DNA from: Allobranchiibius sp. CTAmp26
GTDB taxonomy: Bacteria > Actinomycetota > Actinomycetes > Actinomycetales > Dermatophilaceae
Reading direction: 5' to 3'
Assembly: GCF_017565405.1 (NCBI RefSeq)
Contig: NZ_JAGEKR010000015.1
Span: 62,001-126,000 of the forward strand
DNA: 64,000 bases
Translations under genes and position numbers: made by a program
Shown: positions 8,323 through 16,611 of the stretch, piece by piece
How positions within the stretch are numbered: the stretch's first letter is position 1
Layout: the number at the start of each line of letters is the position of its first letter
Notes under the pieces: generated by a model
The model's database searches: none
What the model saw: only the letters and a program-made list of their open reading frames with translations
What the model was told of the DNA's origin: nothing

Positions 8323-9552
8323 TCAGACATCAGATTTCAGGGACTCCTTGATGGGGATCTCGGGCAGCACGCGCAACCGGCGCGGCACGGAGTAGTCCGG
8401 CAGCCGCGCGGCGCACCACTGCAACAACTGGGCCTCGGTCACAAGGTCGCCGCTGCCGGAGAGCACGACCTGCGCGGTCACGACGTTGCCCACCAGGGGC
8501 GCGCGGCGTCCCTTCACGGCGGCCCAGGCGACGCCCGGGTGGGAGAGCAGCACGGCGCGTACGCCCGATGCGGACGCCTTGGAGCCGCCGACGTTGATCT
8601 CGTCGGACGCGATCCGTCCGGTGATCAGCACCCGGTCGTCCACGATCTCGGCGCGGTCGCCGGTGTGGATCTGGGCGTCCATCCCCTCGGCGGCCTTGGC
8701 CGAGGCGATGATCAGTTCACCGTCCTGCACGCTCAGCCGGGGCCGTCCCGGGGTCTCGCGGTCCAGCCATGCGGCCGGGAACCCGGCCTTGCCGTCATGC
8801 ACCGCGATCGCGGCGCCCGCTTCGGAGGAGGCGTAGATCCACGAGATGCGCGCGTCCGGGTAGACCTCGTGCAACCGGTCGAGGATCGCCTGGTCGACGG
8901 GTTCGCCGCCGAGGGTGACCTGTTGCAACGGCACCGTGGAAAGGGTGTCGACCGCGCGGAAGATGGCCTGCCGCCAGAAGGTCGGCGTGCCGGACGCGGC
9001 GGTGACACCGTGTTCGGCGGCTAGCGCCGGCCACCCGTCGATCTGGTCGGGTTCGACGAAGACGACGTCCTGTCCGGGCACCTGGATCGAGAGGGTGACC
9101 ACCTGCCACCAGGCGTAGGCGCCGGTGGCGTAGGGGCACAGCCAGGTGCGCGCCGGCTGGTCGGTGCCCACCGTGGTGAGGGAGTCGAGGGTGTGTGCGA
9201 CCTGCTTCGGACGCCCGGTCGAGCCGCTCGTCAGCAGCCAGATGCGACCGGGATCGGCGGGTCGCTCGGTGACCGCGGGCTCGATGTCCGGCGGCCGTAC
9301 GACGGCCAGCCCGGACTCGCGGAAGCCCTGCTCCTGCTCGGCGCCGATGCGCGACTGTGCCGCGACGAGCGTCTCGCGGCGGTCGGCCTCCAGGACGTGC
9401 TGCCACACGGCACGGGCCGCCTGCGCGTTGTCGCGGACGAGGTACGCCGCAGCGTCCGGCACGTCGGGCGCCGCCTCGATGTCACGCCACCGGCCGACGT
9501 ACCCGCGGGAGACGACGCGGTTGTCCGCGCCGGCAGGCAGCCGGTCGCTCAC
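8323..9552 (-). CDS. AMP-binding acyl ligase (ANL superfamily), short form
   Basis: 409 residues, shorter than the usual 500-600 of the superfamily. The P-loop-like motif LLTSGSTGRPK is at residues 106-116, with later YASSEAG, HTGDRAEI and GRIASDEINVGG motifs for adenylate binding and hinge movement; the C-terminal catalytic lysine is probably in PIKESLKSD. It should activate a carboxylic acid as the acyl-adenylate and load it on the ACP encoded just upstream (GTG start overlaps the ACP stop by 4 nt). The shortened N-terminus resembles stand-alone ligases that act with discrete carrier proteins. The acid is unknown; a short hydroxy- or oxo-acyl group for N-acylation of a sugar is my inference from the neighbours. 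Confidence 0.8.
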   Translation of the reverse strand: MSDRLPAGADNRVVSRGYVGRWRDIEAAPDVPDAAAYLVRDNAQAARAVWQHVLEADRRETLVAAQSRIGAEQEQGFRESGLAVVRPPDIEPAVTERPADPGRIWLLTSGSTGRPKQVAHTLDSLTTVGTDQPARTWLCPYATGAYAWWQVVTLSIQVPGQDVVFVEPDQIDGWPALAAEHGVTAASGTPTFWRQAIFRAVDTLSTVPLQQVTLGGEPVDQAILDRLHEVYPDARISWIYASSEAGAAIAVHDGKAGFPAAWLDRETPGRPRLSVQDGELIIASAKAAEGMDAQIHTGDRAEIVDDRVLITGRIASDEINVGGSKASASGVRAVLLSHPGVAWAAVKGRRAPLVGNVVTAQVVLSGSGDLVTEAQLLQWCAARLPDYSVPRRLRVLPEIPIKESLKSDV

Positions 9553-9800
9553 GCCTGCTGCAACTGGTCGATGAATGTCAGTACGTCCCCCACCGTCTCG
9601 ATCGAACGCAGGCCGGGAGCATCGAAGTTCAGCTCCTCGTCCAGCTCGTCCTCGACACGCAGCGCGAGCTCGGAGAAGTCGAGGGAGCGGAAGCCGATGG
9701 TCTCCAGCAGCGCGGCGTCCTCGGCGGGAAGTTCCTTGCCCTGCGCGGCGAGGACCTCGCCCATCATGCTGCGGACCTGGTCACGGGGAAGGGTGGTCAT
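9549..9800 (-). CDS. Acyl carrier protein
   Basis: 83 residues, acidic. The phosphopantetheine attachment motif is G-F-R-S-L-D-F-S-E-L with Ser at residue 39, and the four-helix pattern of ACPs is evident (DELDEELNFD in helix III). It is not the housekeeping ACP by context: it is the first gene of a group with an AMP-ligase and a FabG-like reductase, transcribed divergently from pseH/pseI. The start is the ATG at 9,800, 8 nt after a TAGACT -10 box, so the message is probably leaderless. It is likely to carry an acyl group destined for a surface sugar. Confidence 0.88.
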   Translation of the reverse strand: MTTLPRDQVRSMMGEVLAAQGKELPAEDAALLETIGFRSLDFSELALRVEDELDEELNFDAPGLRSIETVGDVLTFIDQLQQA

Positions 9801-9808
9801 GGCGATGT

Positions 9809-9814
9809 AGTCTA
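9809..9814 (-). promoter_or_regulatory. -10 box for the ACP operon (TAGACT, 8 nt before ATG)
   Basis: TAGACT on the minus strand ends 8 nt before the ACP start. It overlaps TCTAGA on the other strand, so the divergent pseH promoter may share this site (plus-strand TAGACA at 9,813-9,818). Confidence 0.45.
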
Positions 9815-9867
9815 GACATCCGTCCGCCACCCGTGATCCGTCCCTGACCAGCCCTGCCGGAGGCTCG

Positions 9868-10383
9868 ATGCTGCGCCCTGCCACCGAGGTGGACAAGGAG
9901 TCCGTGCGCGCCTGGCGCAACCACCCCGCGGTGCGTGCCGTGTCGCTCACACGAGGTGTCATCTCCCCCGAGGAGCACGACCGCTACTGGGCCGCACTGC
10001 AGGACGATCCGACGCGCATCGTGCTCGTGTACGAGCGCGGCGACACCCCTTCCGGCGTCGTCACCTTCTTCGACCTTGAGGACGGCCCCGACGAACGCCG
10101 GGCCGCATGGGGGTACTACCTGGACAACGACGGGCTCGACGCGCGCGGCGAATTGCTCCCGGCCTGGATCCAGATCCAGCGTGAGGCGGTGCGGTACGCG
10201 TTCGGCGAGTTGGGCCTGGACCAGCTCGACGGCGAGGTGCTGGACGCCAACGAGGCGGTCCGACGGATGAACACCCGCAACGGGTTCGAGGAGATCTCGG
10301 CGACCGAGCACACCATCGATGGCGAACGCGTGCTCGTGCACACCATCCGACGCAGGAGGCAGCCCCATGACATCAGCAAGTGA
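9868..10383 (+). CDS. pseH: PseH-like GNAT N-acyltransferase
   Basis: 171 residues. The N-terminus MLRPATEVDKESVRAWRNHP and the ending EVLDANEAVRRMNTRNGF are typical of GNAT proteins of the PseH/RimL type; the WRN(H/S)P segment is common in PseH. PseH acetylates the 4-amino group of the altrosamine intermediate made by PseC. The gene overlaps pseI by 17 nt, which supports the assignment. Because an ACP and AMP-ligase diverge from it, the acyl donor may be an acyl-ACP and not acetyl-CoA; that is inference. GGAGG lies close before the ATG, and a divergent promoter region of 67 bp precedes it. Confidence 0.8.
   Translation: MLRPATEVDKESVRAWRNHPAVRAVSLTRGVISPEEHDRYWAALQDDPTRIVLVYERGDTPSGVVTFFDLEDGPDERRAAWGYYLDNDGLDARGELLPAWIQIQREAVRYAFGELGLDQLDGEVLDANEAVRRMNTRNGFEEISATEHTIDGERVLVHTIRRRRQPHDISK
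10354..10359 (+). promoter_or_regulatory. Ribosome binding site that fixes the pseI start
   Basis: AGGAGG inside the 3' end of pseH, 7 nt before the ATG at 10,367. It favours this start over upstream in-frame codons from 10,319. Confidence 0.7.
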
Positions 10384-11443
10384 CAGCCCGACCACTTCGA
10401 ACATCCGGATCGGCAACCACGACATCGGCCCCGACCAGCCGCCGTTCATCATCGCCGAGATGTCCGGCAACCACGACGGTTCCCTGGACAAGGCCCTGGA
10501 CATCGTCCGGATGGTCGCAGCGTCCGGTGCGCACGCCCTCAAGCTGCAGACCTACAAGCCCGAGACCATCACCATCCAGTCCGATGCCCCCGACTTCCGG
10601 CTGTCCCAGGGCCACGAACTGTGGGGCGGACGCACCCTGTGGGATCTGTACGTCGAGGCCCACACCCCCTTCGAGTGGCACGAGCCGATCTTCGCCGAGG
10701 CGCGCAAGCACGGCCTGACCGTCTTCTCCTCCCCCTTCGACCCCACGGCCATCGACCTGCTCGAGTCGCTGGACACCCCGGCGTACAAGATCGCGAGCTC
10801 GGAGATCGTGGACCTACCGCTGATCCGGCTGGCCGCCAGCAAGGGCAAGCCGATCATCATCTCCACCGGCATGGCGTCGGTCGGCGAGATCTACGCCGCC
10901 GTGGAGGCCGCCCGCAGCACGGGCAACGACCAGATCGTCGTGCTCGCCTGCACCGCCAACTATCCAGCGGACCCCGCGGAGTCCAACCTGCGCGGGATCC
11001 CGGTGATGCGCGACGCGTTCGGCACCCTCATCGGCTACTCCGACCACACCATCGGCATCGGCGCGCCGATCGCGGCCGTGGCGCTCGGTGCGGTCGTCGT
11101 GGAGAAGCACGTGACGCTCTCGCGCGAGGGCGGCGGCGTCGACTCGGCGTTCTCCTCCGAGCCCGACGAGCTCGCGGCCCTGGTCAGCCAGACCGAGATC
11201 GCCTGGAAGTGCCTGGGACGACCCCGCATCGGCGCCCGCCAGCAGGAGAAGGAGGGGCTGCGCTTCCGGCGTTCCCTCTACGTGGTGCAGGACGTCAAGG
11301 CCGGCGACACCGTGACGGCGGACAACGTGCGGTCCATCCGCCCCGCCAACGGCCTCCCGCCGGACGACTTCCAGAACGTCGTAGGGCGGACCTTCGCCCA
11401 TGACGTCGCCCGTGGCACGGCGCTGTCCCTGGATCTGATCTAA
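10367..11443 (+). CDS. pseI: Pseudaminic acid synthase (NeuB/PseI family)
   Basis: 358 residues. The NeuB barrel is recognised by FIIAEMSGNHDGS, ALKLQTYKPETITI, FSSPFDPTAIDLLESL, YKIASSEIVDLPLI, ISTGMAS and GYSDHT; the C-terminal ~60 residues (RRSLYVVQDVKAGDTVT to the end) are the SAF/antifreeze-like domain that closes over the partner active site. The form of the barrel motifs and the pathway around it favour PseI (condensing PEP with 6-deoxy-AltdiNAc) over sialic acid synthase NeuB. It is cytoplasmic. It overlaps pseH by 17 nt and is followed after 6 nt by a large glycosyltransferase gene on the same strand, so all three appear co-transcribed. Confidence 0.9.
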   Translation: MTSASDSPTTSNIRIGNHDIGPDQPPFIIAEMSGNHDGSLDKALDIVRMVAASGAHALKLQTYKPETITIQSDAPDFRLSQGHELWGGRTLWDLYVEAHTPFEWHEPIFAEARKHGLTVFSSPFDPTAIDLLESLDTPAYKIASSEIVDLPLIRLAASKGKPIIISTGMASVGEIYAAVEAARSTGNDQIVVLACTANYPADPAESNLRGIPVMRDAFGTLIGYSDHTIGIGAPIAAVALGAVVVEKHVTLSREGGGVDSAFSSEPDELAALVSQTEIAWKCLGRPRIGARQQEKEGLRFRRSLYVVQDVKAGDTVTADNVRSIRPANGLPPDDFQNVVGRTFAHDVARGTALSLDLI

Positions 11444-11449
11444 CCGCCG

Positions 11450-13756
11450 GTGTCCGGTCCGCTCCTCTCGGTCGTCGTCCCCTACTACGGCGTCGAGAAC
11501 TACATCGCGCCCTGCCTGGAGTCCATCCGGGTGCAGCGACTGCGCGACGTCGAGGTCATCCTCGTCGACGACGGCTCCCCCGACGCCAGCGTCGAGGTGG
11601 CACGGGAGTACGCGGACCGCGACGAGCGGTTCCGGATCGTCACCCAGGAGAACGCCGGGCTCGGACCCGCGCGCAACACCGGCACCCGGAACGCCACGGG
11701 GCGCTATCTGACGTTCATCGACAGCGACGACCTGGTGAGCCGCTCCAGCTTCGAGCTGATGGTGTCCTCCCTGGAGCGCAGCGGGTCATCGTTCGCGCTC
11801 AGCAACGCGCGTCGGTTCAGCCGCACCTCCGGAGTGCGGCAGAGCTGGACCCACGGTGGCATCTGCCGCGACACCGTCGCGGGCACAGACATCTTCGAGC
11901 GCCCCGGGCTGGTGGGCGACCGGATGGTGTGGAACAAGGTCTACCGGCGCAGCTTCTGGGACGACTACGGCTACGAGTTCCCGCCGATCCGCTACGAGGA
12001 CTACCCCGTGACGCTCGGCGCGCACCTGGACGCCGTCACCGTCGACATCATCTCCGCTCACGGGTACTACTGGCGCGAAAGGGAATCCGGCGACTCCATC
12101 ACCCAACAGGTCTTCCGGTACGACAACCTGCTGGACCGGGTGATCTCGGCCGAGATGGTGCTCGACCTGGCCGACCGCAAGGGCACGCCCGAGATCCGGG
12201 AGAACCTGCACTGGTATCTCGCGGGCATCGACCTGGCCGCGCTGTGCGCCGCGTTCGCCGTGGTGCCCGACGAGGACGTCGAGGCGTTGCTGCAGCTCGG
12301 CCACCGGCTGACCTCGCGATTGAGGTTCGACGCCGCCGCCCGCCCGCGGCTCGACCAGATCCAGTACCACGCGCTGCGGGCCTCCGACGTGCCGCTGCTG
12401 CGCGAGCTCGCCCGCTTCCGCGACGACGGTGGACTGGTCGGCGGGGTGTCGCTGCGCCGATCGTTGCGCAGGCCCTGGCGGTACGCCGCGGCGTACCCGG
12501 GTCACGACCGGTCCACCGCCCCGGAGCGCACCTACTCCTATCCCCTGACCGCCCTCAAGCTGTCCACGGCCGTCACGCACCTGCGCTGGGACGGTGACGA
12601 CCTGGTCATCCAGGGCCGCGTCGAGCTCGAGCACTTCCCCGACGCGCCCGACTACGAGCTGGGCGTGAGCGCGGTGTGCGGTCTGAACCGGTACCCCCTG
12701 AAGGTGACGAGGCGGCGTACCAGGAACCTGCGCGGCGGGGTCAGCGACGTCGGGTTCGAGACCCGGGTCGACGTGACCCGGCTGGCGCAGCGCTCGGACA
12801 TGGTCTGGCCGCTGCGGTTCGAGGTCGACCTGACCAACGGCGGCATCCACCGCATCGGCATGCTGAAGGGGCTCTACGACGGCAGCCCGCGCTACGCGCC
12901 GTCGCGTCGGCTGGGCGGCGACGCACTGCTGCAGCCGGCGGCGTCCCAGGGCGGGGTGCTCGCGGTCTTCCGCGTCTACGCACCGACGATCGTCACCGAC
13001 GTACGCGCCGACGGCACCGATCTGGTCATCGAGGGGTCCATCCCCGACCGGTCCACCCTTGCCACCCTGGAGATCGGCAGGGCCCGACCTCTGCCGCCGG
13101 CGACCTTCCCTGCGGTGCTGCACCAGCAGCGCGGCAGCACCCGTTTCGAGGTGCGGGTCCCTGCCGCTCAGGTACTCGAGGGCGACCACGCCGACGATCC
13201 GTTCACCCAGACATCCGTGCGCTCGGTGGAGCTCATCACCGACATCGGCCCGGTGCCGCTGTCGTGGCCGGAGCACCGGCGCAACGTGGCCGTCGAGGTG
13301 GCCGATGAGCTCGTGAGTCTCACGCGCACGCCGTTCGGGCTGATGCGCCTGACCCACGGCCCGGCCCGTCCGTCCGCGTACCTGGTGCAGCACGACGAAG
13401 GCGACGTCGTGGTGCACGGCGTCGTCTGGCAGGGCATAGCGGTGAGCGGGATGGCGTGGCGCAGGTATCTGCCCGGCAGCGACGACTTCGTCGAGGTCCC
13501 ATGTGAATACGACGTCGCAGCAGGAGAATTCACCGCAACCGCGGGATCGGCGCTCCTGATCCCGCTCGTGGACGAGCCGGTCGTCCCCGGGGCCCCCGCA
13601 GCCGACTGGACGTTGTTCGCGCACATCGAGGGCGGTGACTTCCCCGTAGCGTGTCAGCCCGGGGCGGCCGGCGGGCTTCCTCACGAGCTGGAGGTGGGCG
13701 GGCGGCTGCTCATCCTCACCACCAGCGCCGAGACCGTGCGGGCTCAGGTGCGCTGA
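11450..13756 (+). CDS. GT2 glycosyltransferase with long beta-rich C-terminal region
   Basis: 768 residues. Residues 1-300 are a GT-A domain (LSVVVPYYGVENYIAPCLES, VDDGSPDAS, GLGPARNTGTRNA, acidic motif FIDSDDLVS, then a KVYRRSFW acceptor-side region). The remaining ~450 residues contain three similar beta-sandwich-like segments, each with a variant of HLRWDGDDLVIQG, DVRADGTDLVIEG or VQHDEGDVVVHG. Such tails occur in actinobacterial teichoic-acid type GT2 and TagF-like enzymes. It probably polymerises or decorates the wall glycan. It starts with GTG 6 nt after pseI and its stop overlaps the next ATG (TGATG). The acceptor is unknown. Confidence 0.82.
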   Translation: MSGPLLSVVVPYYGVENYIAPCLESIRVQRLRDVEVILVDDGSPDASVEVAREYADRDERFRIVTQENAGLGPARNTGTRNATGRYLTFIDSDDLVSRSSFELMVSSLERSGSSFALSNARRFSRTSGVRQSWTHGGICRDTVAGTDIFERPGLVGDRMVWNKVYRRSFWDDYGYEFPPIRYEDYPVTLGAHLDAVTVDIISAHGYYWRERESGDSITQQVFRYDNLLDRVISAEMVLDLADRKGTPEIRENLHWYLAGIDLAALCAAFAVVPDEDVEALLQLGHRLTSRLRFDAAARPRLDQIQYHALRASDVPLLRELARFRDDGGLVGGVSLRRSLRRPWRYAAAYPGHDRSTAPERTYSYPLTALKLSTAVTHLRWDGDDLVIQGRVELEHFPDAPDYELGVSAVCGLNRYPLKVTRRRTRNLRGGVSDVGFETRVDVTRLAQRSDMVWPLRFEVDLTNGGIHRIGMLKGLYDGSPRYAPSRRLGGDALLQPAASQGGVLAVFRVYAPTIVTDVRADGTDLVIEGSIPDRSTLATLEIGRARPLPPATFPAVLHQQRGSTRFEVRVPAAQVLEGDHADDPFTQTSVRSVELITDIGPVPLSWPEHRRNVAVEVADELVSLTRTPFGLMRLTHGPARPSAYLVQHDEGDVVVHGVVWQGIAVSGMAWRRYLPGSDDFVEVPCEYDVAAGEFTATAGSALLIPLVDEPVVPGAPAADWTLFAHIEGGDFPVACQPGAAGGLPHELEVGGRLLILTTSAETVRAQVR

Positions 13757-14595
13757 TGCATCCGGACAACCACCGCTTCGGCCACGCGCAGATCCTCGCG
13801 GTCTACGTCAACCCCGACCACGAGCGCCTCGACCCGTGGAGCCCGCCGAGCATCCGAGGACGGCTGCAGCCGGAGTGGGACCTCACGACGCGTTGGGAGC
13901 GGCCGGCGGATGCGCAGGACAGCCTGCCGGTGTTCGTCTGGAGCGACGTGGCACGTCGGCGTCGCCTGGCGAGCGGACGGTCATCGGGTTTCGCTCTCGG
14001 CGCCCCGTGGGCCTATCTGCAGACGCTGGATCGTGATGCGTTCCGCAGCGAGGAGGAGCTCACGCTGCGGGAGGAGGAGCCGCCCGCACCGGTCGTGCCG
14101 CGCGGCACCTTGTTCCTGCCCAGCCACGGGATCCAGGGTCAGCACCTGGCCCGCAGGCTCGCGACCCACCTGCGGCGCACCTGCGGTTCCGTGACCGTGG
14201 GCTTGTCGCCCGCCGACGAGGCGGTCCCGGCGCTGCGCGCTGCCTACACCGATCTCGGCCACGAGGTCGTCCCGCTCGGCCGCACGCAGGACGACCCGGG
14301 CACCGACGAACCGCGCCGTCTGGTGCGGTTGCGCGACCTCTTCGCCCGCCACAAGCGCGTTGCGGCGAACGCGCCCCGCGCGGAGCTGCTCTTCGCCGCG
14401 GCGACCCGCCTCCCGGTCGCCCTCGAGGGGCCGGCCGTCGGTGAGCAGGACCCCGTCCTGACAGATCTGGGACGACGCCTGGCGGCGCTGGACGAGACCG
14501 GCTGGCGGGAGTACGCCGACCGAGAGCTGGGTATCGCGCACGTGGTGCCGCCCGATGAACTGCGCACCCTCCTGGATTGGAACCGCCATGACTGA
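13756..14595 (+). CDS. LQHGW-family protein, divergent copy (family B, copy 1)
   Basis: 279 residues. It aligns in plan with the three proteins at 18,279, 19,147 and 22,007: an N-terminal NHRFGHAQILAVY (family: NxxYGHAxIxA), a WSDVARRRRL segment (family: VWSDxxxRRG), GAPWAYL, an FLPSHG segment (family: YPFHG), and a C-terminal ELGIAHVVPPDELRTLL. The central LQHGW is replaced by LQPEWD and the SNR motif by ANAPRAEL, so it may be inactive or altered in substrate. Its start overlaps the stop of the GT2 gene and its end overlaps the start of the methyltransferase-like gene by 8 nt. No signal peptide or membrane segment. Confidence 0.6.
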   Translation: MHPDNHRFGHAQILAVYVNPDHERLDPWSPPSIRGRLQPEWDLTTRWERPADAQDSLPVFVWSDVARRRRLASGRSSGFALGAPWAYLQTLDRDAFRSEEELTLREEEPPAPVVPRGTLFLPSHGIQGQHLARRLATHLRRTCGSVTVGLSPADEAVPALRAAYTDLGHEVVPLGRTQDDPGTDEPRRLVRLRDLFARHKRVAANAPRAELLFAAATRLPVALEGPAVGEQDPVLTDLGRRLAALDETGWREYADRELGIAHVVPPDELRTLLDWNRHD

Positions 14596-16237
14596 TGTCA
14601 TCGAAGGCGCTCTGCGCGCCGTGCACGACCACCCGGTCATCGCCGGGCCGGTCCTCCTCGATCTGTTGAGCGACGTTCTCCCGCAGTCCGATTCGCTCCT
14701 CGTGGTCGGCGCGACCGATCCTGCTCTTCTTCCCGTGCTGTGGACACTGGGTCGGTCCGTCACGGTGCTGGTCCGCTCCCACGACGACGCGGACCGGATC
14801 GCCGCCGAGGCGCCGGCTCAAGTGCGCGTCGTGGCGGGTTCGCTCGCGGCGTTCGCGGTCGGCGACCACGCGTCGTACGACGCGGTCGTGGCGGTGGACG
14901 GGCTGGACCGCAGCGGCGACCTCGCCGGCGCGGCCACCAGCTGGGCCGAGGCGCTGCACCTGCTGTGCGGCCAGTTGCGGCCCGGTGGCACGCTCGTGGT
15001 CGGCGCACGCAACCCCGCACGGCTCGACGAACTGCTGGCCGTGCCGGCCGCGCCGGACGCGGCCGAACGTGAGCTGGCGCCGGCCGGGCAGGATGCTTCC
15101 CGCCCTGCCGCCGTCGGCGACCTGGAGGCCGCGCTCGCGGCCGAGGGATTCCCGATCACCAGCGTGCACTGCGGTTTCGGGGACCCGCGCGACCTGCGGA
15201 CCCTGGTCTCGGTCCGTGCGTTGGCCGACGGCGGCCCGGGCACCGTCACCACCTCGGTGGCACAGCGGGCGCTGGAGCGCACCGCCGGTCCGCGGGTCCT
15301 GCCGCCCGCAGCCCTGGTGCAGCGCTTGTCCCTCGCGGGCTCGCTGCCCAGCGCGGCGGCCGGCTGGATCGCGGTCGCTGGAGGACGCGGCAGGTCGGCG
15401 TACCTGCGCGACGGGGACGACGCCATCTGGCTCGACTCGTCGACCGACGGTCTCGTCACCGGCGGGAGCAGCAGGCGTGCGCTTCCGGTGACCCTTCCGA
15501 CGTCGCCGACCGTGGAGCACCTGTTGCTGCGACACGTGGCGCTCGCCCAGACCGAGGAGTTCAGGTCGCTGGCCGCGCGACTGGGATCGTGGATGCGGGA
15601 GTCCGCGGCGTCGTTCGCCGGAGGCCCGGTGGACTTCGACGACATCCATCCCGTCGACGACGGCTTCGCACCCGGGTTGGGCCTGGGCGACCGGCCGGAG
15701 CACGGCGCGTCCGCGTCGTCGCCCGTGCTGCTCGACCGGGCCTGGCGACGCTTCGCGCACCGGTTGCAGGAGTCGGCGTACGAGCACCCCTGGCCCGCGA
15801 CCATGTCCACCGAGCAGCTGGTCCAGCTGTGGCTCGGGATGTCGGGTGTCCTGGAGCCGGTCGTCGACGCGCAGGCTCCGCCGCTGCCCGCGTTGCCGGA
15901 CGATCTGCGCTCGGCGCTGGACCGCGCGCGGCGCGAACACGACCTGGTGGAGTCGCTGCGCGCCGAATTGGACACCACGACACGCGTCCTCGCCGATCGC
16001 GACACCGCCCTGCAGCTGCGCGAGGCGCGGATCCGGGGTCTGCGCCGGGACCTGTTGACCGAGATTGAGGGCCGCGAGGCGGCCGTCGCGGCAACCGCGG
16101 CTCTCAAGTCCGGACGCACCTACCAGCTGGCCCGACGCGCCAGTCAGGTCGCCGACCTGCGCGATCCCAAGAAGCTGGCCCGGGTCGCCCTCAAGCGGGC
16201 CGACGGCGCGATCCGCGCGTACCGCCGGATGCGCTGA
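14588..16237 (+). CDS. Methyltransferase-like protein with coiled-coil tail (family A, copy 2)
   Basis: 549 residues. Residues 1-200 look like a class I SAM methyltransferase (SLLVVGATDPALLPVLWTLG, YDAVVAVDGLDRSGDLAG, LRPGGTLVVGARNPARL). The middle has an acidic PVDFDDIHPVDDGFAPG segment that could be a degenerate kinase lobe, then AWRRFAHRLQESAYEHPWP, shared with the other copies as an FAxRLxxSxxEHPW block. Residues from about 430 are a charged coiled coil (LRAELDTTTRVLADRDTALQ) and a basic end. It is the last gene of the pseH-pseI operon and is paired with the LQHGW-family gene before it. The resemblance to WbdD-type chain terminators is by architecture only. Confidence 0.6.
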   Translation: MTDVIEGALRAVHDHPVIAGPVLLDLLSDVLPQSDSLLVVGATDPALLPVLWTLGRSVTVLVRSHDDADRIAAEAPAQVRVVAGSLAAFAVGDHASYDAVVAVDGLDRSGDLAGAATSWAEALHLLCGQLRPGGTLVVGARNPARLDELLAVPAAPDAAERELAPAGQDASRPAAVGDLEAALAAEGFPITSVHCGFGDPRDLRTLVSVRALADGGPGTVTTSVAQRALERTAGPRVLPPAALVQRLSLAGSLPSAAAGWIAVAGGRGRSAYLRDGDDAIWLDSSTDGLVTGGSSRRALPVTLPTSPTVEHLLLRHVALAQTEEFRSLAARLGSWMRESAASFAGGPVDFDDIHPVDDGFAPGLGLGDRPEHGASASSPVLLDRAWRRFAHRLQESAYEHPWPATMSTEQLVQLWLGMSGVLEPVVDAQAPPLPALPDDLRSALDRARREHDLVESLRAELDTTTRVLADRDTALQLREARIRGLRRDLLTEIEGREAAVAATAALKSGRTYQLARRASQVADLRDPKKLARVALKRADGAIRAYRRMR

Positions 16238-16266
16238 CCCTGGCGAGGCGCAAGCACGGCCAGCGC

Positions 16267-16606
16267 TGCGTTCGGGACTGAGCGGGCCACAACAAGGTCG
16301 CCACCGCCCGTACGTGCTGCGTTCGGGACTGAGCGGGCCAAAACGACCGCGCCACCGCCCGTACGTGGTTCGGTTGCGGTCCCGCGTGCAGATTTCAGAC
16401 GGCCTCGACCCATACATGTTGCGTTCGGGACCGAGCGGGCCACAACGACGGCGACACCGCCCGTAGGTGCCGCGTTCGGGACCGAGCGGGCCACAACGAC
16501 GGCGCCACCGCCCGTAGGCGCTGCGTTCGGGACCGAGCGGGCCCAAACGACGGCGCGAACGCCCGTAGATGCTGCGTTCGGGACTGAGCGGGCCCAAACG
16601 ACGGCG
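16267..16606. repeat. 51-bp tandem repeat, seven units with exact period
   Basis: Units begin at 16,267, 16,318, 16,369, 16,420, 16,471, 16,522 and 16,573, always 51 bp apart; the last is cut at about 16,606. The core of each is TGCGTTCGGGACYGAGCGGG followed by CCAMAACGACGGCG and CACCGCCCGTA. The third unit keeps the 51-bp length but its sequence is largely diverged. Each good unit has short arms CGGGC and GCCCG that could form a weak hairpin. The array fills the 374-bp gap between two convergent genes (16,237 and 16,612), which otherwise holds nothing I can recognise. Because 51 is divisible by three, all six frames read through the array as 17-residue repeats. Confidence 0.9.
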
Positions 16607-16611
16607 ACGTG

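Noticed and set aside
9801-9867. Riboswitch or attenuator between ACP and pseH
   Set aside because: The 67-bp divergent gap is too short and shows only overlapping -10-like boxes and a ribosome site.
10367-11443. Sialic acid (Neu5Ac) or legionaminic acid synthase
   Set aside because: The surrounding pseB, pseC, pseG and pseH genes form the pseudaminic acid route; no UDP-GlcNAc 2-epimerase (NeuC/LegG type) was seen. The CMP-transferase is of the SpsF/PseF kind.
14060-16597. Very long minus-strand open frame with a 17-residue repeat at its N-terminus
   Set aside because: It is antisense to two well-supported genes, has no recognisable domain, and its repeat comes from the 51-bp tandem array, whose length is a multiple of three. 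High GC content makes such open frames common.
16267-16606. CRISPR array
   Set aside because: The repeats are continuous, without unique spacers between them, and there are no cas genes in the window.
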